Origin: Gonapodya prolifera JEL478
Taxonomy: Eukaryota; Monoblepharomycota; Monoblepharidomycetes; Monoblepharidales; Gonapodyaceae
Direction: 5' to 3'
NCBI GenBank assembly: GCA_001574975.1
Contig: KQ965733.1
Coordinates: forward strand, 809,012 to 873,011
Length of the DNA: 64,000 bases
Shown here: positions 1 through 11,880 of the stretch, in pieces
Layout of the letters: each line of letters starts with the position of its first letter
How positions within the stretch are numbered: position 1 is the stretch's first letter
Notes under the pieces: generated by a model
Seen by the model: the letters and a program-made list of their open reading frames with translations, nothing else
Databases searched by the model: none
What the model was told of the DNA's origin: nothing
Translations under genes and position numbers: made by a program

Positions 1-2203
1 TGGGACCAAGAGCTTCTCCCTCGTCCGATTTTGCGTCCTTGTCACCCTCTCGCCGGAACCGCTCTGCAAATCCACCTTTAAGGGGTGCCCAACTTGCGAG
101 CGCACCTTGCGTACTTCCTGATGTTTGCGCCGCGTTTTTGCTCACTGCCAAACCCGCCATTCTTGCGACTCGAACAAATTCTCCCTCCTCGACTTTTCGC
201 TCGAGCTCCGACATCCAAGGCGGCGGTGCGGCGAGCGTTTCGTGCATTCCAGCGTACGTCTCCACAAAACGCTTGTAACGAGACTGCTTCGCAGGGTCCG
301 AAGGGTACGGGAGGGGTTGCTTCAGAAGGTAGATCGCCACGTCCTTCTCAATCAGAGACAGGTCTGGCTCAAGCCCTTTCGAGGCTGTTCCTCCGCCAGC
401 GGAGGTTCCCGCTGGTTTTTGTCCCGTAGCTCGCTGGGCGGCCTCTAGTGCATTGGCTAACCTTAATTGATCCTCTGGCTTTAAGAGGCCAGCACTGAAC
501 ACGGAACGATTTGGCGCAGGTATCTTCTCCTCCCCAAGTATATCACGACGGCGATCTGCATCTAGTTGAACAGACGCATACTGAGGCGCTGGAGCAGTGG
601 CCGCCTCTTGAGATGCAAGAAGAGATCGCTTGTAGCCTGTGGGGAAAATCACGATTTTGGGCGGCGGCGTCTTGAAAACGCGCGGTTGTGGCTTCCAGCC
701 GGGAGGCAAAGTAGGAGGTGGGAAGTACTTTGTGAAGGTGGCAGATTTAACCACCAGGCGGAATCCTGGAATCCTCGAAGAGGGATCTGTGCGGCCGGGC
801 GTACCGAGTTGATGTTTGCCTTCGATAGCCCCGGGATGTTCTGGTGGACGGGATCCTTTCCCCAATCCAAACATTCCCGCGACACCGCGCCCACCCAAAA
901 CCAATCGTTGTTCCTCCTCCTCGTCATCGTTTCCTATTTCATTATGGTATCCACCACGTAGACCTTGGGTCTTTCGTGAAACCCCATTCCATTGTTTACT
1001 GTCCCGAACACCGTAAACGTCGATATCTTCCATATCATTTTCATCCTCGAATGCACCCACACCAAATGCCTCGGTTCTGCGTTGTTTCGACCGACTTTCA
1101 GTTCCATTAGCATCATCGGACAACGGTGCGGATCCACCTTGATGACGCTTCCTCTTCTGACCCCCATAAGCGTCCTCTGCATTTTCAACGCTGGTCTCTG
1201 GCACGTATCCTATCCCGCGTTGATCAGTTTTGACCTCAAGTCGAGCGAACACTCCCTCCTTTGGGGCAAATGTGTGGCCTCTCGCGTGTTCGTCGTCATC
1301 GCCATCACTTTTGCCACCTTCATCCTCGGAAGTAGCTTTATCGACTGTGCGCTTGATTCGGGGACCGACGCCTTGCCCTTCGCGCCAGCCCATGCGTTTC
1401 AAAATCGCAACTCCGACAGATGATGACGTCGGCACTGGCGCTACAAACGCAGAAAGGAGGGCATCGTTCAGAGGCAGAGTAGTTCTACATTCAAATTTAT
1501 CGTAAATTCGCAGGTGCAGGGCAAGGAAATGATGAGTTTGACTCACGAGGATGATTCCTGACCTTTCCGAGCGCTCTCCAGAGCCTTCCGTCTCGCCATT
1601 TCCCCTTGCGTCCCAGCGAGAATGTCAAATTGGTTGTATTCGTCCTTAACGGCGACTTTGGGACCGAACTCTCGGACGTCGTCCTCGTCCATAAAATCCT
1701 CTGCCGTCTGTTGGACCTTGGCCCGTTCTTTCCGCGATGACACGAACTGGGAGGGAGTCCAGCCCTCCTTTGACCCAACCGTGTTGAAGTACCCCGCAGA
1801 GAACCCGCCAGTGAATGCTCCATGAAAGCGTTTCCGTCCCTTCTCATCCAAAACCTGCAGATAGCCGCATTAATCGAAACTTCTGTTGCTTCAGCGTTGA
1901 AAAAAGTATGGTACGTACCTCTTGTTTCCATACTGGAAGGTATTTATTCCGTTCCTTGCGTGAAGCTTCGTCCAAATCCAGAGGTTGCTCCTTCCCCACC
2001 AGCACGAAGGTGTCCGCATTTTCATCTTCATCCGAGTCGGGCGCATCAAGATCTTTCCTTTTGCCCGATCCTGGATTGTTGCCCCGCTGCCTCTTGGTGT
2101 GCGCAGGCCTCTGAATTCGAACTGATTCAGAAATGTCGTCTTCCTCGTCATCTCGGATCCGCAGTCCCCGCCGGGAACCGCTCCCTCCGGCACTCTTGAA
2201 CAT
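1..2203 (-). CDS. GPATCH1: GPATCH1-like G-patch splicing protein (3' end outside window)
   Basis: A nuclear G-patch protein of the GPATCH1 family, which associates with spliceosomes and a DEAH helicase. Exon 1 (2203 to about 1916) starts at MFKSAGGSG and is acidic. Exon 2 (about 1856-1545) carries the family block [20 protein letters not shown], followed by [14 protein letters not shown] and AEDFMDEDD, which is nearly identical in character to human GPATCH1. Exon 3 (from about 1490) holds the G-patch core, [20 protein letters not shown], with the invariant GWxxGxGxG glycines. It then runs open to base 1 through a charged region and a second conserved stretch ending [15 protein letters not shown]. 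Introns are about 60 nt with GTACGT and GTGAGT donors. The N terminus before the DEKGR block differs from the animal protein. The C-terminal end lies beyond the window. The family call is firm; the exact exon edges are read by eye. Confidence 0.9.
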
Positions 2204-2353
2204 ATGGCCGGGTGCGTCAAGGACCGGGGGGAAAAGGTGGAGTGGGCAAAGGGAAGTGTGAAGTTCGACAGGATCAAGATTGAAGAATTGCAACTTGTAT
2301 AATACATATGTACCAATTTAAGCAATAAATACAGGTTTATGTCGGGTGCCGTT

Positions 2354-4090
2354 TCATCCATATAGAATTTCTTTCAGCATCGTGACAATGTCAGTTTCAG
2401 CTTCTAAGTCTCCGTCCCATTCAATGATCGGGTCCTCGACTTGTCTGTCACTCCAAAGTTGTTGATTGCACCGCTTACCCCGTCTGTTGAAGTGATCGTA
2501 CGGACGATCAAGGTCCAGCAAGTTTCCGCAAAGGTAGCAAAAGTGACTCCGGCACTTTGGACACGACATGTGGTTGCACCCTTCTGTCTTTTGGATTGCA
2601 AGGCCGCCTTCCATGAACGTTTTAGCACACGATAATGACAGCACAAACGTCACGTACACTCACAGTGCGGGCACTTCACTGAACTTGACTCCACAAATCT
2701 CCTTGAGGACATCTCGTTGTCGTAGTCCTGTGCAAGTTTCTTGAGGTTCTTCTTCCCAAATTGCAACTCGAGCCGCTTGATGTCCAGTCTGGCGAAACTT
2801 CCCTCCAAGGCGGTGGAGCGGGACTTGTCGCGGTTGAGCCACGCGTCGATTATATCTGTGAACGTGCTCCATCGACACATGGGTTGCGAAGTACCGTGCC
2901 AGCTCTTCAAACAGGTTGAACAAAAACCTTTGTTGAAAGCGGTAGCGTCAGCTTAACGTTGAAAATCACCTGACGGGAACTGAGGGCTTACAAAATCCGC
3001 AGTCGTTACATGTGGCCATTCGAACGCCATCGGGTTCATCCGGGGGAGAGATGAACGCGGGTGCACCGCACAAGGGTCGGGGGCAGAAAACGACGTCTTC
3101 GCGGGCCTCCAGTTGTTGCTTGGTCCACAATGTGTCGTAACGCTCATATGCCTGGTCTCCCATCACGCCACGGAGCACAGACGGCGAGAGCGTTCCTTTG
3201 GAACCTTGGTCATCGGAAGAGGCTCCGCTGTTCGGACAAGAAATTGCAAAGCATTGGCCGACTGCTTCGAGATTGTTTTCTTGAAGCTTCACAATGAAGT
3301 ACGAGGCTGCGCAGCTCTGACAGAAGACATGCTGGCAGGGTTGAAATTGAACACAAGACAGTCCACGTAGTTCCTTTTGGGAGAGGAGTTGGGTATGGAA
3401 AGCGAAGTAGAAGGGAATCCACGTTTGCGAACCTCGAAGCAAACACCACAAGTGTGGAGAGTAGAATTGAACTCTTCCTCAGCCTTGCGTTGATTGTGCT
3501 CACTAAGGATGGCACCCAAGTGCTCGGGATATGCCGCGTAGAGTATCAGTGATGCGCTTCGTGACCACTCGTTGATTTCAAGGAGACCAAGTTCGCTGAG
3601 AAGGCGAGAGCGCAAGAAATCTGCAAATACGAAAAGGCACTGACGAATCGCATTCAATTCCATTGAATTATATTGAGCGATGCCACAAAGTGCTCACTGG
3701 AGTCCTGCCCTCTTCCTCCCAAATGTCTATGAGACGGCGCTTAATCTCGGCGCGCTGGTTCTCATTGAGCCATGAACACTTCAGGTCAAAGGACACGACG
3801 CTCTGCGAGGGATATCCCGGAGTCAAGTGGAAAGCAATTATCATCGGGGGCAGATGATCCACGTCAATCGAAAACGCTGTTCCAGCCATATGCAATGATG
3901 TGACATTGACGAGAATCGGGGTATTTTCTGGAAGGTCTACGCTGATAGAAATTGAGCCATGGCGGCTCTCAGAGTTGAATGTCATATCTTGTCCGAAAAT
4001 CGCTGCGAGCGCGAGCAATTCTTCTTCCTGAAGGGCGCGGTTCTCATCATTGTGCAGTGAAACGGTGTTGTTGAGGTCAAGAGTGAGCAT
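2354..4090 (-). CDS. RWD plus RING-IBR-RING E3 ubiquitin ligase (RNF14/Itt1 type)
   Basis: An RBR-type E3, which passes ubiquitin through a cysteine thioester on RING2. The N-terminal RWD domain (exon 4090-3698) contains HLPPMIIAFHLTPGYPS, the LPP-F-LP-YP signature. An exact 58-nt intron spans 3640-3697. RING1 begins at HTCGVCFE, is interrupted by an intron, and resumes at CVQFQPCQHVFCQSC. The IBR shows VVFCPRPLCGAPAF, MATCNDCGF and then FCSTCLKSWHG. RING2 is CPHC plus GLAIQKTEGCNHMSCPKC, with the catalytic Cys in the CNHMSC segment, then HFCYLCG. The tail GNLLDLDRPYDHFNRRGKRC matches the RNF14 C terminus, and this domain order is the RNF14/Itt1 one. Upstream is the divergent Cwc21 start, 192 bp away. 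A 95-codon open frame upstream (4077-4364) overlaps that region and was not accepted as an N-terminal exon. Confidence 0.9.
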
Positions 4091-4282
4091 ATAAGTGGGC
4101 GCCTCCTTTCATTGTGCGATGTAGAGCTTTTAAAGCCTCAAATCTTCGTTGTTTGGCACTCGCCCACTCCAATGAAGTCTCAATGATCGAACTTCGGTCG
4201 GGCAAGTGGGATGGATGGTCCGTGCATGAAGGTTGCTGCAGCGCCATTCCAATTTTGTGCAAACGGTCCCGCAGTTGTCGCG
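4091..4282. promoter_or_regulatory. shared upstream region of RBR ligase and Cwc21
   Basis: There are 192 bp between the divergent start codons of the RBR ligase (minus) and Cwc21 (plus). Both core promoters must lie here or overlap 5' UTR. No convincing TATA box was seen. Confidence 0.4.
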
Positions 4283-6592
4283 ATGGTGTGTTCACGCTGT
4301 TTCTTTTTGAACTCTGCTCTATACTTGCACGTCCGCTAATACACACGCTCTTTTCATCTTCCATTATGCGTCTGTCGCTTGGTGCATCTGTCTCTCCATT
4401 TCCACCGACGCTCCTTCTCGCCTCTTCCCAACTGCCATCTCGCTTCAGTACAACGGCATCGGTCTCTCGACCGTCAGGGGGTCTGGAACGAACGGATACG
4501 TTCAGACAAACAAGGCTAGCTTGCCCAAATGGAGAGAGAAGGTGCAGTCCATATCAAAGCGACTCGGTGGCGACTTTATTTGACGTTCTTTGGTCTTATT
4601 TTTCTCTCTGGCGGGTCTTTACATCAAATGCCACCACCATGAATGACAGGATGCCAGATATTTCGAAAAGCAACAAGCGAGCTTCGGACAGGAAATCCCA
4701 AGCGAGTTTGGCGGGGACCGCCAGCCAAACGCCGATATCCTCCTCCATGAGCGCAAACGCCAGGTTGAGGTCAAGTGTGTCCAGCTGCAAGACCAACTCG
4801 AGGAAGAAGGTCTCCCGGCTGAGGAGGTCGAAGAGAAGGTCTCTCAGCTCAGGCGCGACCTTCTTGCTCACATTGAGAAGGGCGGTGGTTCCGATGGCCC
4901 GGGGGGAGGCACCCATAGAATTGCTCAGCAAATGCAACAACGGAACGAGCGGATTCTTCAAGGACTAGGTATTGACAAAGCGACACATGTTGAAGGACAG
5001 GCTTTTGACTGGGAGGTACGTTAATGAAAGCTGTTCACTCTTTTGAAGGAAGAACACCGTCAAAGGACAGTGGGAATGTGGAGGAATTTTGCAACGGAAT
5101 TTAGCTTTGCCTTCTTCTTGCCACAGGATACTCTCTGGAAACCCGGAATTTCGCCTTCCCTCTGTCTTGCTATATGATACTCACACAACTGACTCGCCTC
5201 TATTCATAGTTCCAAGCTGCCAAACGTGATGCTGAGCGTGCTGACCGAGACAGAAAGCGAGCGGAGTTTGAAGCCAGTTTGGAGGAGCGGCGCGTGAAAG
5301 AAGAGGAAAAGCGCAAGGAGGACGCGAAGCGCGCGAAGGAGGAGGTCAAAAGGAGGGAGGAGGAAGCCAAAAGGCAAAAAGAGAATGAGGAACGGCGGAG
5401 GGAGAGGGAAAGAGAGCGGGCGAGAGAAAGAGAAAAAGAGCGGGAGCGAGAGAATGAAAGGCGACGGGAACGGGAACGTGAGAGAGACCGGGAGCGGGAC
5501 AGGGAACGAGATCGTGAGAGGGACAGAGAGCGCGACAGGGAACGAGCACGAGAACGGGAAAGGGAGAGAGATCGTGAAAAGCAACGGGACCGGGAGAGAG
5601 CAGTGGACGTTCAAGATAATACCAAGGGGAGGGAAGATGCGGACCGGAAGGACAGCCGGCGAGATGGAAGGGACGGGCAATCTGAACGGCGGCGCTCACG
5701 GGATGATCGAGAGGTAGACCGTCGTAGACGTAACAGCTCAAGCGAAGGGGAGAGGAGTCGGGAACGTAACTCGGTCAAGCAAGAGCCGTCTGACGATCGC
5801 CGAGACAAGTCTGGGCCATCGCGTGGAGGCGACCGTCCCCGCTCCCCGCCCCGCCGAAGACGCTCACCGTCTGATTCGGACAGTGAAGATGACAGTCGTC
5901 GCAGTTACAACCGAAAGTCGAGTGCCCCGGCGCGGCGTGAACCCGAGCGCGAGAAGCCACGCGAGCGCAGTCGCCGAGACTCGTCCGAACCCGGTTCAGA
6001 TTCGGAAGATGACAGAAGGACTGACAGAAGGCGGGACAGTGGGCGTCGTAAGGAAGACTCTGATTCCGACAGAAGCAGGTCCCGCGGAGGCAGTCGCAGT
6101 CGCGATAGAGATGCAAAGGGCAGGAGCGCCCCGGCGAAGCCGACGAGCACGTCTCCCCGCCGTGACTCTGATTCTGAAGACTCAGACTCAGACCATGATA
6201 AGAGGGACGGCAAGGGGGCAAGCAAACGGGACGAAACAAGACCATCCTCGGCTGCCACTACGGAGCCAGCAAAGGCACCCGTGAAGCCAGTCTCATCTGA
6301 ATCAAAGAGGACCCGACACGACAGCGATTCCGACTCGGACAGCGACAAAGGACGGCCGGCGACTCGGAAGGATTCTGGAGTCGGACCGACCAAGTCTTCC
6401 GTGCCCCCGCCGAAGAAAGGAAGAATTGACTCAGATTCAGATAGCTCCGTAGCGTCTGATCCCAGAAGGAGACGGAGGTTTTCATCCTCTGGATCGGAAG
6501 ATGGGAAAGGGGAGGACAGAAACCGCAAAAGAGGAGGCGAGGAGCAAGCTAAGGAAAGCAAAAGGAGGAGAATGGATTCAGATGAAGACTGA
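4283..6592 (+). CDS. CWC21: Cwc21/SRRM2-type spliceosome protein with long RE/RD/SD tail
   Basis: A homologue of yeast Cwc21 and human SRRM2 (SRm300), which contacts Prp8 and Cwc22 in the catalytic spliceosome. The hallmark N terminus, MYNGIGL then RGSGTNGYVQ, is present only after splicing. The ATG (4283-4285) sits alone at the end of exon 1, followed by an intron 4286-4448 with GTGTGT donor and CTTCAG acceptor. Exon 2 is 4449-4541 and exon 3 is 4650-5015. Exon 3 contains the cwf21 domain, NADILLHERKRQVEVKC then LPAEEVEEKVSQLR. Exon 4 (5210-6592) encodes about 460 residues: Glu/Lys/Arg coiled coil, a run of RE and RD dipeptides (about 5400-5600), then repeated DSDSED acidic-Ser clusters between Arg-rich patches. 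The predicted length is about 614 residues. The 4542-4649 intron has a weak donor (GTGCAG), but the phase fits. Confidence 0.88.
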
Positions 6593-6738
6593 CATTTCTG
6601 CTCGAGGGTTGTTTTGTAAGTAGTTTCACAAATACAACATCTACAAGTCATGCAATTTGATAAGTCATTGTGTAACTACATTTGAGTGAGTGGGCTCCGA
6701 CCTGCTCCACATGAAAAGTCGGACATAAACGAACAGTC

Positions 6739-8022
6739 ATGCAAGTGGATCCTCCCCAAGCTTCTGGGAGCAGGGAACCTGATGCCCAACGCCTACATGA
6801 GGAAATACAGCAGCTGAAGAAAGCACACCAGCAGCGGGAAGCGATGTTGATTTTGAAGTTGACTCGTAAAGAGGAGGAGACCCAAGCGCTTCTCGTACGT
6901 GATTGAGTAATCTTCTTTTACGCTATAACTCTGCTTGGCGCTGAAATCCTTCGCGTTTTATACGGGATAGGCGGAGGTCAACAATCTAACAGCTGTTCTC
7001 AATGATGGGAGCGATCTCCGGAAAAAGCTGTTGGACCCGTCTTTAAGCATGCTTTACCGTGCAATGAAGAAAGAAATTGAAGAGAAGGACGTCAAAATCA
7101 AGGAGCTCCAGGCGGAGCTGCTCGCCGTACAATTCAATCCGAACAGGTTCGTTTGGAGGAAGGTCTGGAAGTGTTTCCCCCGGCCGTCAAGTTAAACAGT
7201 TCCAGTGTCCGCTTCGTGCTTGCGCTATAACCGCAGTGTTGTGGGGAAGCGTCTTGTTGCGAAGCTCAAAGCCTTGCAGGTGGAGAACGAAGAGCTGGGA
7301 CGCCTGTTATTTTCCAGCAGCCGTGTGGAGCAGCTTCAGACTGAAATGGGACTTCAGAAAAAGCTGATGGAAGAGTTGAAAGGCAGTGTGGAAGGTATTC
7401 ATTTAAGGATTTGTGTCTACTAGTGGAAGCTCAGACATTGGTGTGGTTTTATTCTCAACTGACAGAGGCCGATCACATAATTGTTGATCTGGACAGTGAA
7501 CTTGAATCTCTCCAAGGAACAGTATTTAGTCAACAGGCTCAGATTAGCTGGTACGAGAGGCGGTTCGGAAAGAAGGAGACCTTGGTTACCGATGCGGAAG
7601 CACAGGTGTCAGAAGAAGACTTCTGGCAAGATAACATTCCGCAGGAGGACAGTGAGAGAAACGATGACTATGGCGATGGCGACATTGCAGCTCCGCGATT
7701 AAATGACAATTCCCACGAGCATGGATCACATCCAAACAGCCCGGAACATCAGTTCGAGGGAGGGGCCTTCTCTCATGGCAGTCATCCGAGAACGGGGGAG
7801 GACGATGGGGAGGAGGGCGAGGAAGCAGAGAATGGAAATGAGATGGATTTGGATCTTGATGAACGGACACGTGATCCAAGTGATACGCGAACAACAGCGT
7901 GGCATAAAGACACTAAAACTGATGCTATGAGTAGGGCAGAGGAAACAGAACGGGAGAGCAATGTTGACAGAGAGAACAATGTGCATTCATCAAACGAAAA
8001 TCGTGTAAATGCTAATACATAG
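6739..8022 (+). CDS. WTAP: WTAP / FL(2)D / Mum2 family m6A writer scaffold
   Basis: A coiled-coil scaffold of the METTL3-METTL14 RNA m6A methyltransferase complex, which is nuclear. Exons are 6739-6894, 6971-7146, 7237-7394 and 7466-8022, all with matching phases. Conserved blocks follow the human WTAP order. MLILKLTRKEEETQ matches its RLATKEQEMQ region, LLDPSLSMLYRAMKKEIEEK matches the VDPAINLFFLKMKGELEQTK region, and next come VGKRLVAKLKAL with ENEELGR. LQTEMGLQKKLMEELK and ADHIIVDLDSELESLQ then match the C-terminal coil. The last 150 residues are acidic and unstructured, as in the family. The start ATG is the first in frame and gives a short N terminus of about 20 residues before the coil. 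The stop is 50 bp from the stop of the convergent golgin gene. The family assignment is strong; activity in this organism is inferred. Confidence 0.85.
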
Positions 8023-8071
8023 CCCGTAGGAAGCTCTGGGATATCGAATAAGATTTCGTGTGCGTATAAAA

Positions 8072-11000
8072 TTACTCTGCGACTCTAGCAAGACCGGCTC
8101 TTGCTACCACCAATCCGGCACTTTCCACCCGCTTTCTCATATCCGCCACCATCTTCAGCGTTGCTTCCCGGCTTCTGACAATGCTGTCCAGTCCATCCAC
8201 CTCTAATCGCAGCTTCTCGGCCATTACACGAAATTGCTTTTTCATTTCATCACGTTCGGAGGAAGCTCGTTCCAAACGAGACCTCAATGCACCAATCTCT
8301 CTCTCCAAGCGGAGAGCATCGATCGAGGACGAAAACCCATGAGGAAGTGCTTCTGTAGACTTCCGCAGTTGCAACAACTCTGACTGGGCAACACGCAACG
8401 CTCTCGTCAGCTCTGCGTTGGAATGCTCGAGACTATAACGTTCTGCCTCTAACTTTTGGCGCTGCTCTTTGACAGTGACAATCTGATCGGTTAGGTCCTT
8501 GAGACTCTCCACCAATGTTTGATTGTCCTGCGCTGCATCCATATCCTTGGTACGCTCACTCCACTGTGTCAACGCTGCTGCTTCGAGTTGTTCCATACGG
8601 AGTCGAAGAGAATCTGCTTCGGATTGATAAGCTTGCAAATCGCTCTCGCGGTCTTCCAGCTCCTGAGAAAGGTCTGCAACCCGTTTCTGTAGTTGAGCAG
8701 TGATTGTTCGAAATTCTGTCGCTTCACGAGTGGCAACATCATATCGTTCCCTCAGCTCCCCTAGTTCACTTTCCACTTCTTTTTTGCTTGTTTGCAGTGC
8801 GGTTACCTGTCTTTGAAGAGATTCCACCTCAGCTCTGGCAGGAGCTAGAGCACCCTTCTCTCGCGCATGAGCATCGCGCTGAGCTGCAATTTGTTCCATG
8901 GTCATAGATAATTCGCGGTTATTGTCCATCAGTTTGGACATCTGCAGCGTCAGATGACTAACTTCTTCCGCCCTAGACGTTTCCTGAGCTGTTAATGACG
9001 CTTCGAGCTCTTGAACCCGCCCAAGCCACTGTTTTCGATCTTCATCAAGCTCTTTCTGTTGTGCTTCAAGCCTTTGAATGTATTCCGTCTGAGTCCTTGT
9101 CTTCTCCTCCAACCTCGCTTTGGCGGTCTCAGCTAGCCTCACCTCCCCATTCAACTTCTCTGTCTCCACTTGCCAGACTTGACGAATTTCATTATCCAAC
9201 TCCATAGCCCTTTTCTCAAGAGCCGGCACCCGTGCAGTGGCGGAATCGCGCTCTTTTCTCAAATCGGCCATAGCAGCCTCGGCCCGACGCACGGCTTCAC
9301 GTTGGGCCGCCACCTCGACCCTGGCAGAGTCCAAGTCCCTTTCGAGCCCCGCAAGAACGTTGGCAGGCACAGAAACCTCGTTTCCACCAGCTCCCGTAAA
9401 AGCTGCCCTTGCTTCAGCCACAGTCCGTCTAGCCTCTTCCACTTCCCGAGCATAGGCTTCCTTCTCCTCTCGCTCCCTCTTAATCTCGTTATCTTTGGCG
9501 CGCACCTGATTCACAAGTCCGTCCACGACCGGCCGAGCCCGTTCCAATTTTGCGTACATTTCACGCCGAGCGTCTTCAGCTTTATCAGCACGCAAACGTA
9601 GTTGTTCGGTTTCACTTGTCAACGAAGCGAGCTGTGCCCTCGCGGTATCAAGATCCGCCGTGATTGCTGCAATTCTAGAGTCACGCGCACGAATTGCGGT
9701 AATGGAGGCAGTTTCCAACTGGGACATAAAGGCGGTGAGGTACGTCTGGGGTGTAAGTTGAAGGCATGTGCTTTGGTTGACAACCACAAAACACCGCAGA
9801 TGATTTCGATGTCATGGTAAGACATACCTTAAGGTCCTTCCTCAGTCCCGGCTTCTCGTCGACTCCGTTTACGCCGTTTTCGACCATGCTCCTCACGACT
9901 TCCACTTCAGCTCGCATTGCGTCATTATCCCCGTCTTCGGCCCCGTCAACAAACCCATCAAGTGCCGCTTCGCTCGCAGACCCAGAAATGGTCCCTTGTG
10001 TCAAATCAATAGTTTCGGCTTCCAGGGCAGCCTCAGAAGGACCAAACTCCACAGAAGCAGATGATTCTATGTCAATATCTCGAGTTCCCACATCAGCCAC
10101 CGACTCAAGTGAGACACGGAAGTCTTCCATACTCTTACGGAGGAACGTCACTACGTCAGAATCTGGTGTCAGAGGTATGAGGTCAGATGGTACCAGTGGA
10201 GGTTGTTTCCCGGGATCCATATGGCCGATAACTGACGTCTCCTCTTTCCTTTGCGCCAGCTCCTTTTCTAACAGCAAAAGCTTGGCCCCAAGTTGCTCGT
10301 TCAATGCAACAAGTTCCTTCTTTGCTTCTTTCGCGCGGGACAGTTCTTGAGCGAGTTCAGCAACATTATCTCCATTTTGCAAAGTAGAGGATGTATCCTG
10401 GTGAAGTTGGAGCTGATGGGCAAGTTGAGCTTCAAGGTGAGCGTGGAGAGATTGGTAGTGAGCGAGAGATTCACGAAGCCGAGTGGCCTGTCAACGGGGG
10501 CTTTTGAGCAACGAACCGTGTCGAAAAATCAGCAGCCCTCAAGCTCACCTCTTCCTCAGCACGCTCCCTTTCTCGACGCTCTTCATTGGCAGCTGATTCC
10601 GCTGCATGGGCACGTTTCGTGAGTTGCTCCAGTGTACCATCTGACTCCTCAGTTCCCCACTGCGCCCCATTTACGTCATGATGGTTTGTTGCGAATCCAT
10701 TCTGCCGATTGCTGCCCTTGTCTTGCTTTTGAAATCCGTCAACCACTTCATCACCGAGTCCATCCTCTTCATGACCATCAATGAACCCATCCTGTGCAGT
10801 CTTTCTTTCCAATGCTAGTTCTGCATCGCCCACACGAGTGGCCAATTCTTCAGCTTTTTGTTCTGCTTCTCTCGCCCTTTTTTCCGCCTCCGCGACCTTC
10901 TCTGCCCAACCTCGAACCTCTTTAGCTCTCTCCACCGCGTCCTTATCGACACGCCACCTGAGTTCCGCAATCTCATCCTGTGCTTGTTGAAGGCTGGTCG

Positions 11001-11880
11001 TGAGCGTGGAGATATGTGTGTCTGGGTGCATCATGGCAGGTGAGGAATTTGGGTCTGATATGTCATGGAAGGACGATGAAGGAAACGCGCCTGGAGCGAG
11101 GTCATCTGAGGAAAGGGTAGGACTGGTCGGAGCCTCAAAAAGGAGAGATGCGGGCGAAGGTACTGCTGCTGTCGGATATAAAGTTGGTTGTATCGTCGGG
11201 AATGGTCGAGGATCGTGCTAATAAGAAGAAAATCGCTCATCACCAATGCTCTGGAACAGAAAAGTTGGCCGCTTCCAACTCACGAGTCCTGTGTTCCCAT
11301 CCCCCGCTTCCCCAAATGGAGCCTGAGTGGTTATTTGCGGGGATAACTCTGTCATTCGGGCAAGAGGCGAAGACGGGGCACTAGCCCCGTTTGCGAGAGC
11401 TGCATCCGCACGGGGCAGAGAAAGAACACCAGATTCTGGAGAGCGAGGCGGGGTATCATTGTTCGCCGGGTGTCTCGCCAAAGATGCCCAATGCGCCTCG
11501 TCGGCCTCCCTGTGTCTCCTCCGTCCACGCGGCGGGTCTTCCTCAATATGTGCGGCTCCGTTACGGGTAAAGTGAGAGAACCCAAACACATCTCCGTCTC
11601 TTCCAGGGGAGGTCACTCCTGACCCAACGGAATGCACTGGAGAGGACGGAACAGAGCCAGGAGACAGTGGTGCCGCTCCACAAAGCGGCGCTGGTAGAGA
11701 GTTTAGTCCGGGAGGCGGTGGCAGGTGACTTTGATTGGACTCTGTTGCTCGTTGCCTCTCGATGGCAGGCGGCGGACCATGGGGCGTAGGCGCAAAGGGG
11801 ACATCGTTGGACACTCTCGTCGCCTGAAAACGACTCAGTTTCGACCGTGCTGTCGTAAGATTCTCCTCCCGACTACCCAT
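8072..11880 (-). CDS. large coiled-coil protein, probable GM130-like golgin
   Basis: About 1,200 residues in four exons: 11880-11284, 11217 to about 10549, about 10490-9829 and about 9750-8072. The N terminus reads MGSREENLTTARSKLSRFQ. This resembles the basic KLAAAKKKLREFQ-type start of GOLGA2/GM130 and its fungal Bug1-like relatives, which binds p115/Uso1. A Pro/Ser-rich segment follows, then almost continuous heptad coiled coil. Examples are EIAELRWRVDKDAVERAKEV, RAREAEQKAEELATRVGDAE and a long last exon rich in Glu, Arg, Ala and Leu. An acidic linker lies between the second and third coils. No motor, GRIP or kinase domain was seen. The Golgi tether role is inferred from the N-terminal motif and architecture only; another coiled-coil scaffold is possible. 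The gene is divergent from the repeat protein at 12290 and convergent with WTAP. Confidence 0.6.

Noticed and set aside
4077-4364. 95-codon minus-strand frame upstream of the RBR ligase
   Set aside because: It overlaps the Cwc21 start and has no good splice join into the RWD exon. The ATG at 4090 already gives a complete RWD domain.
4114-4968. 284-codon plus-strand open frame
   Set aside because: It overlaps Cwc21 exons 2-3 in another frame. The Cwc21 frame carries the family motifs, and this one has none.
5204-6651. minus-strand frames rich in Pro/Leu/Ser opposite Cwc21
   Set aside because: They are the complement of a low-complexity RE/RD/SD coding region, with no motif.
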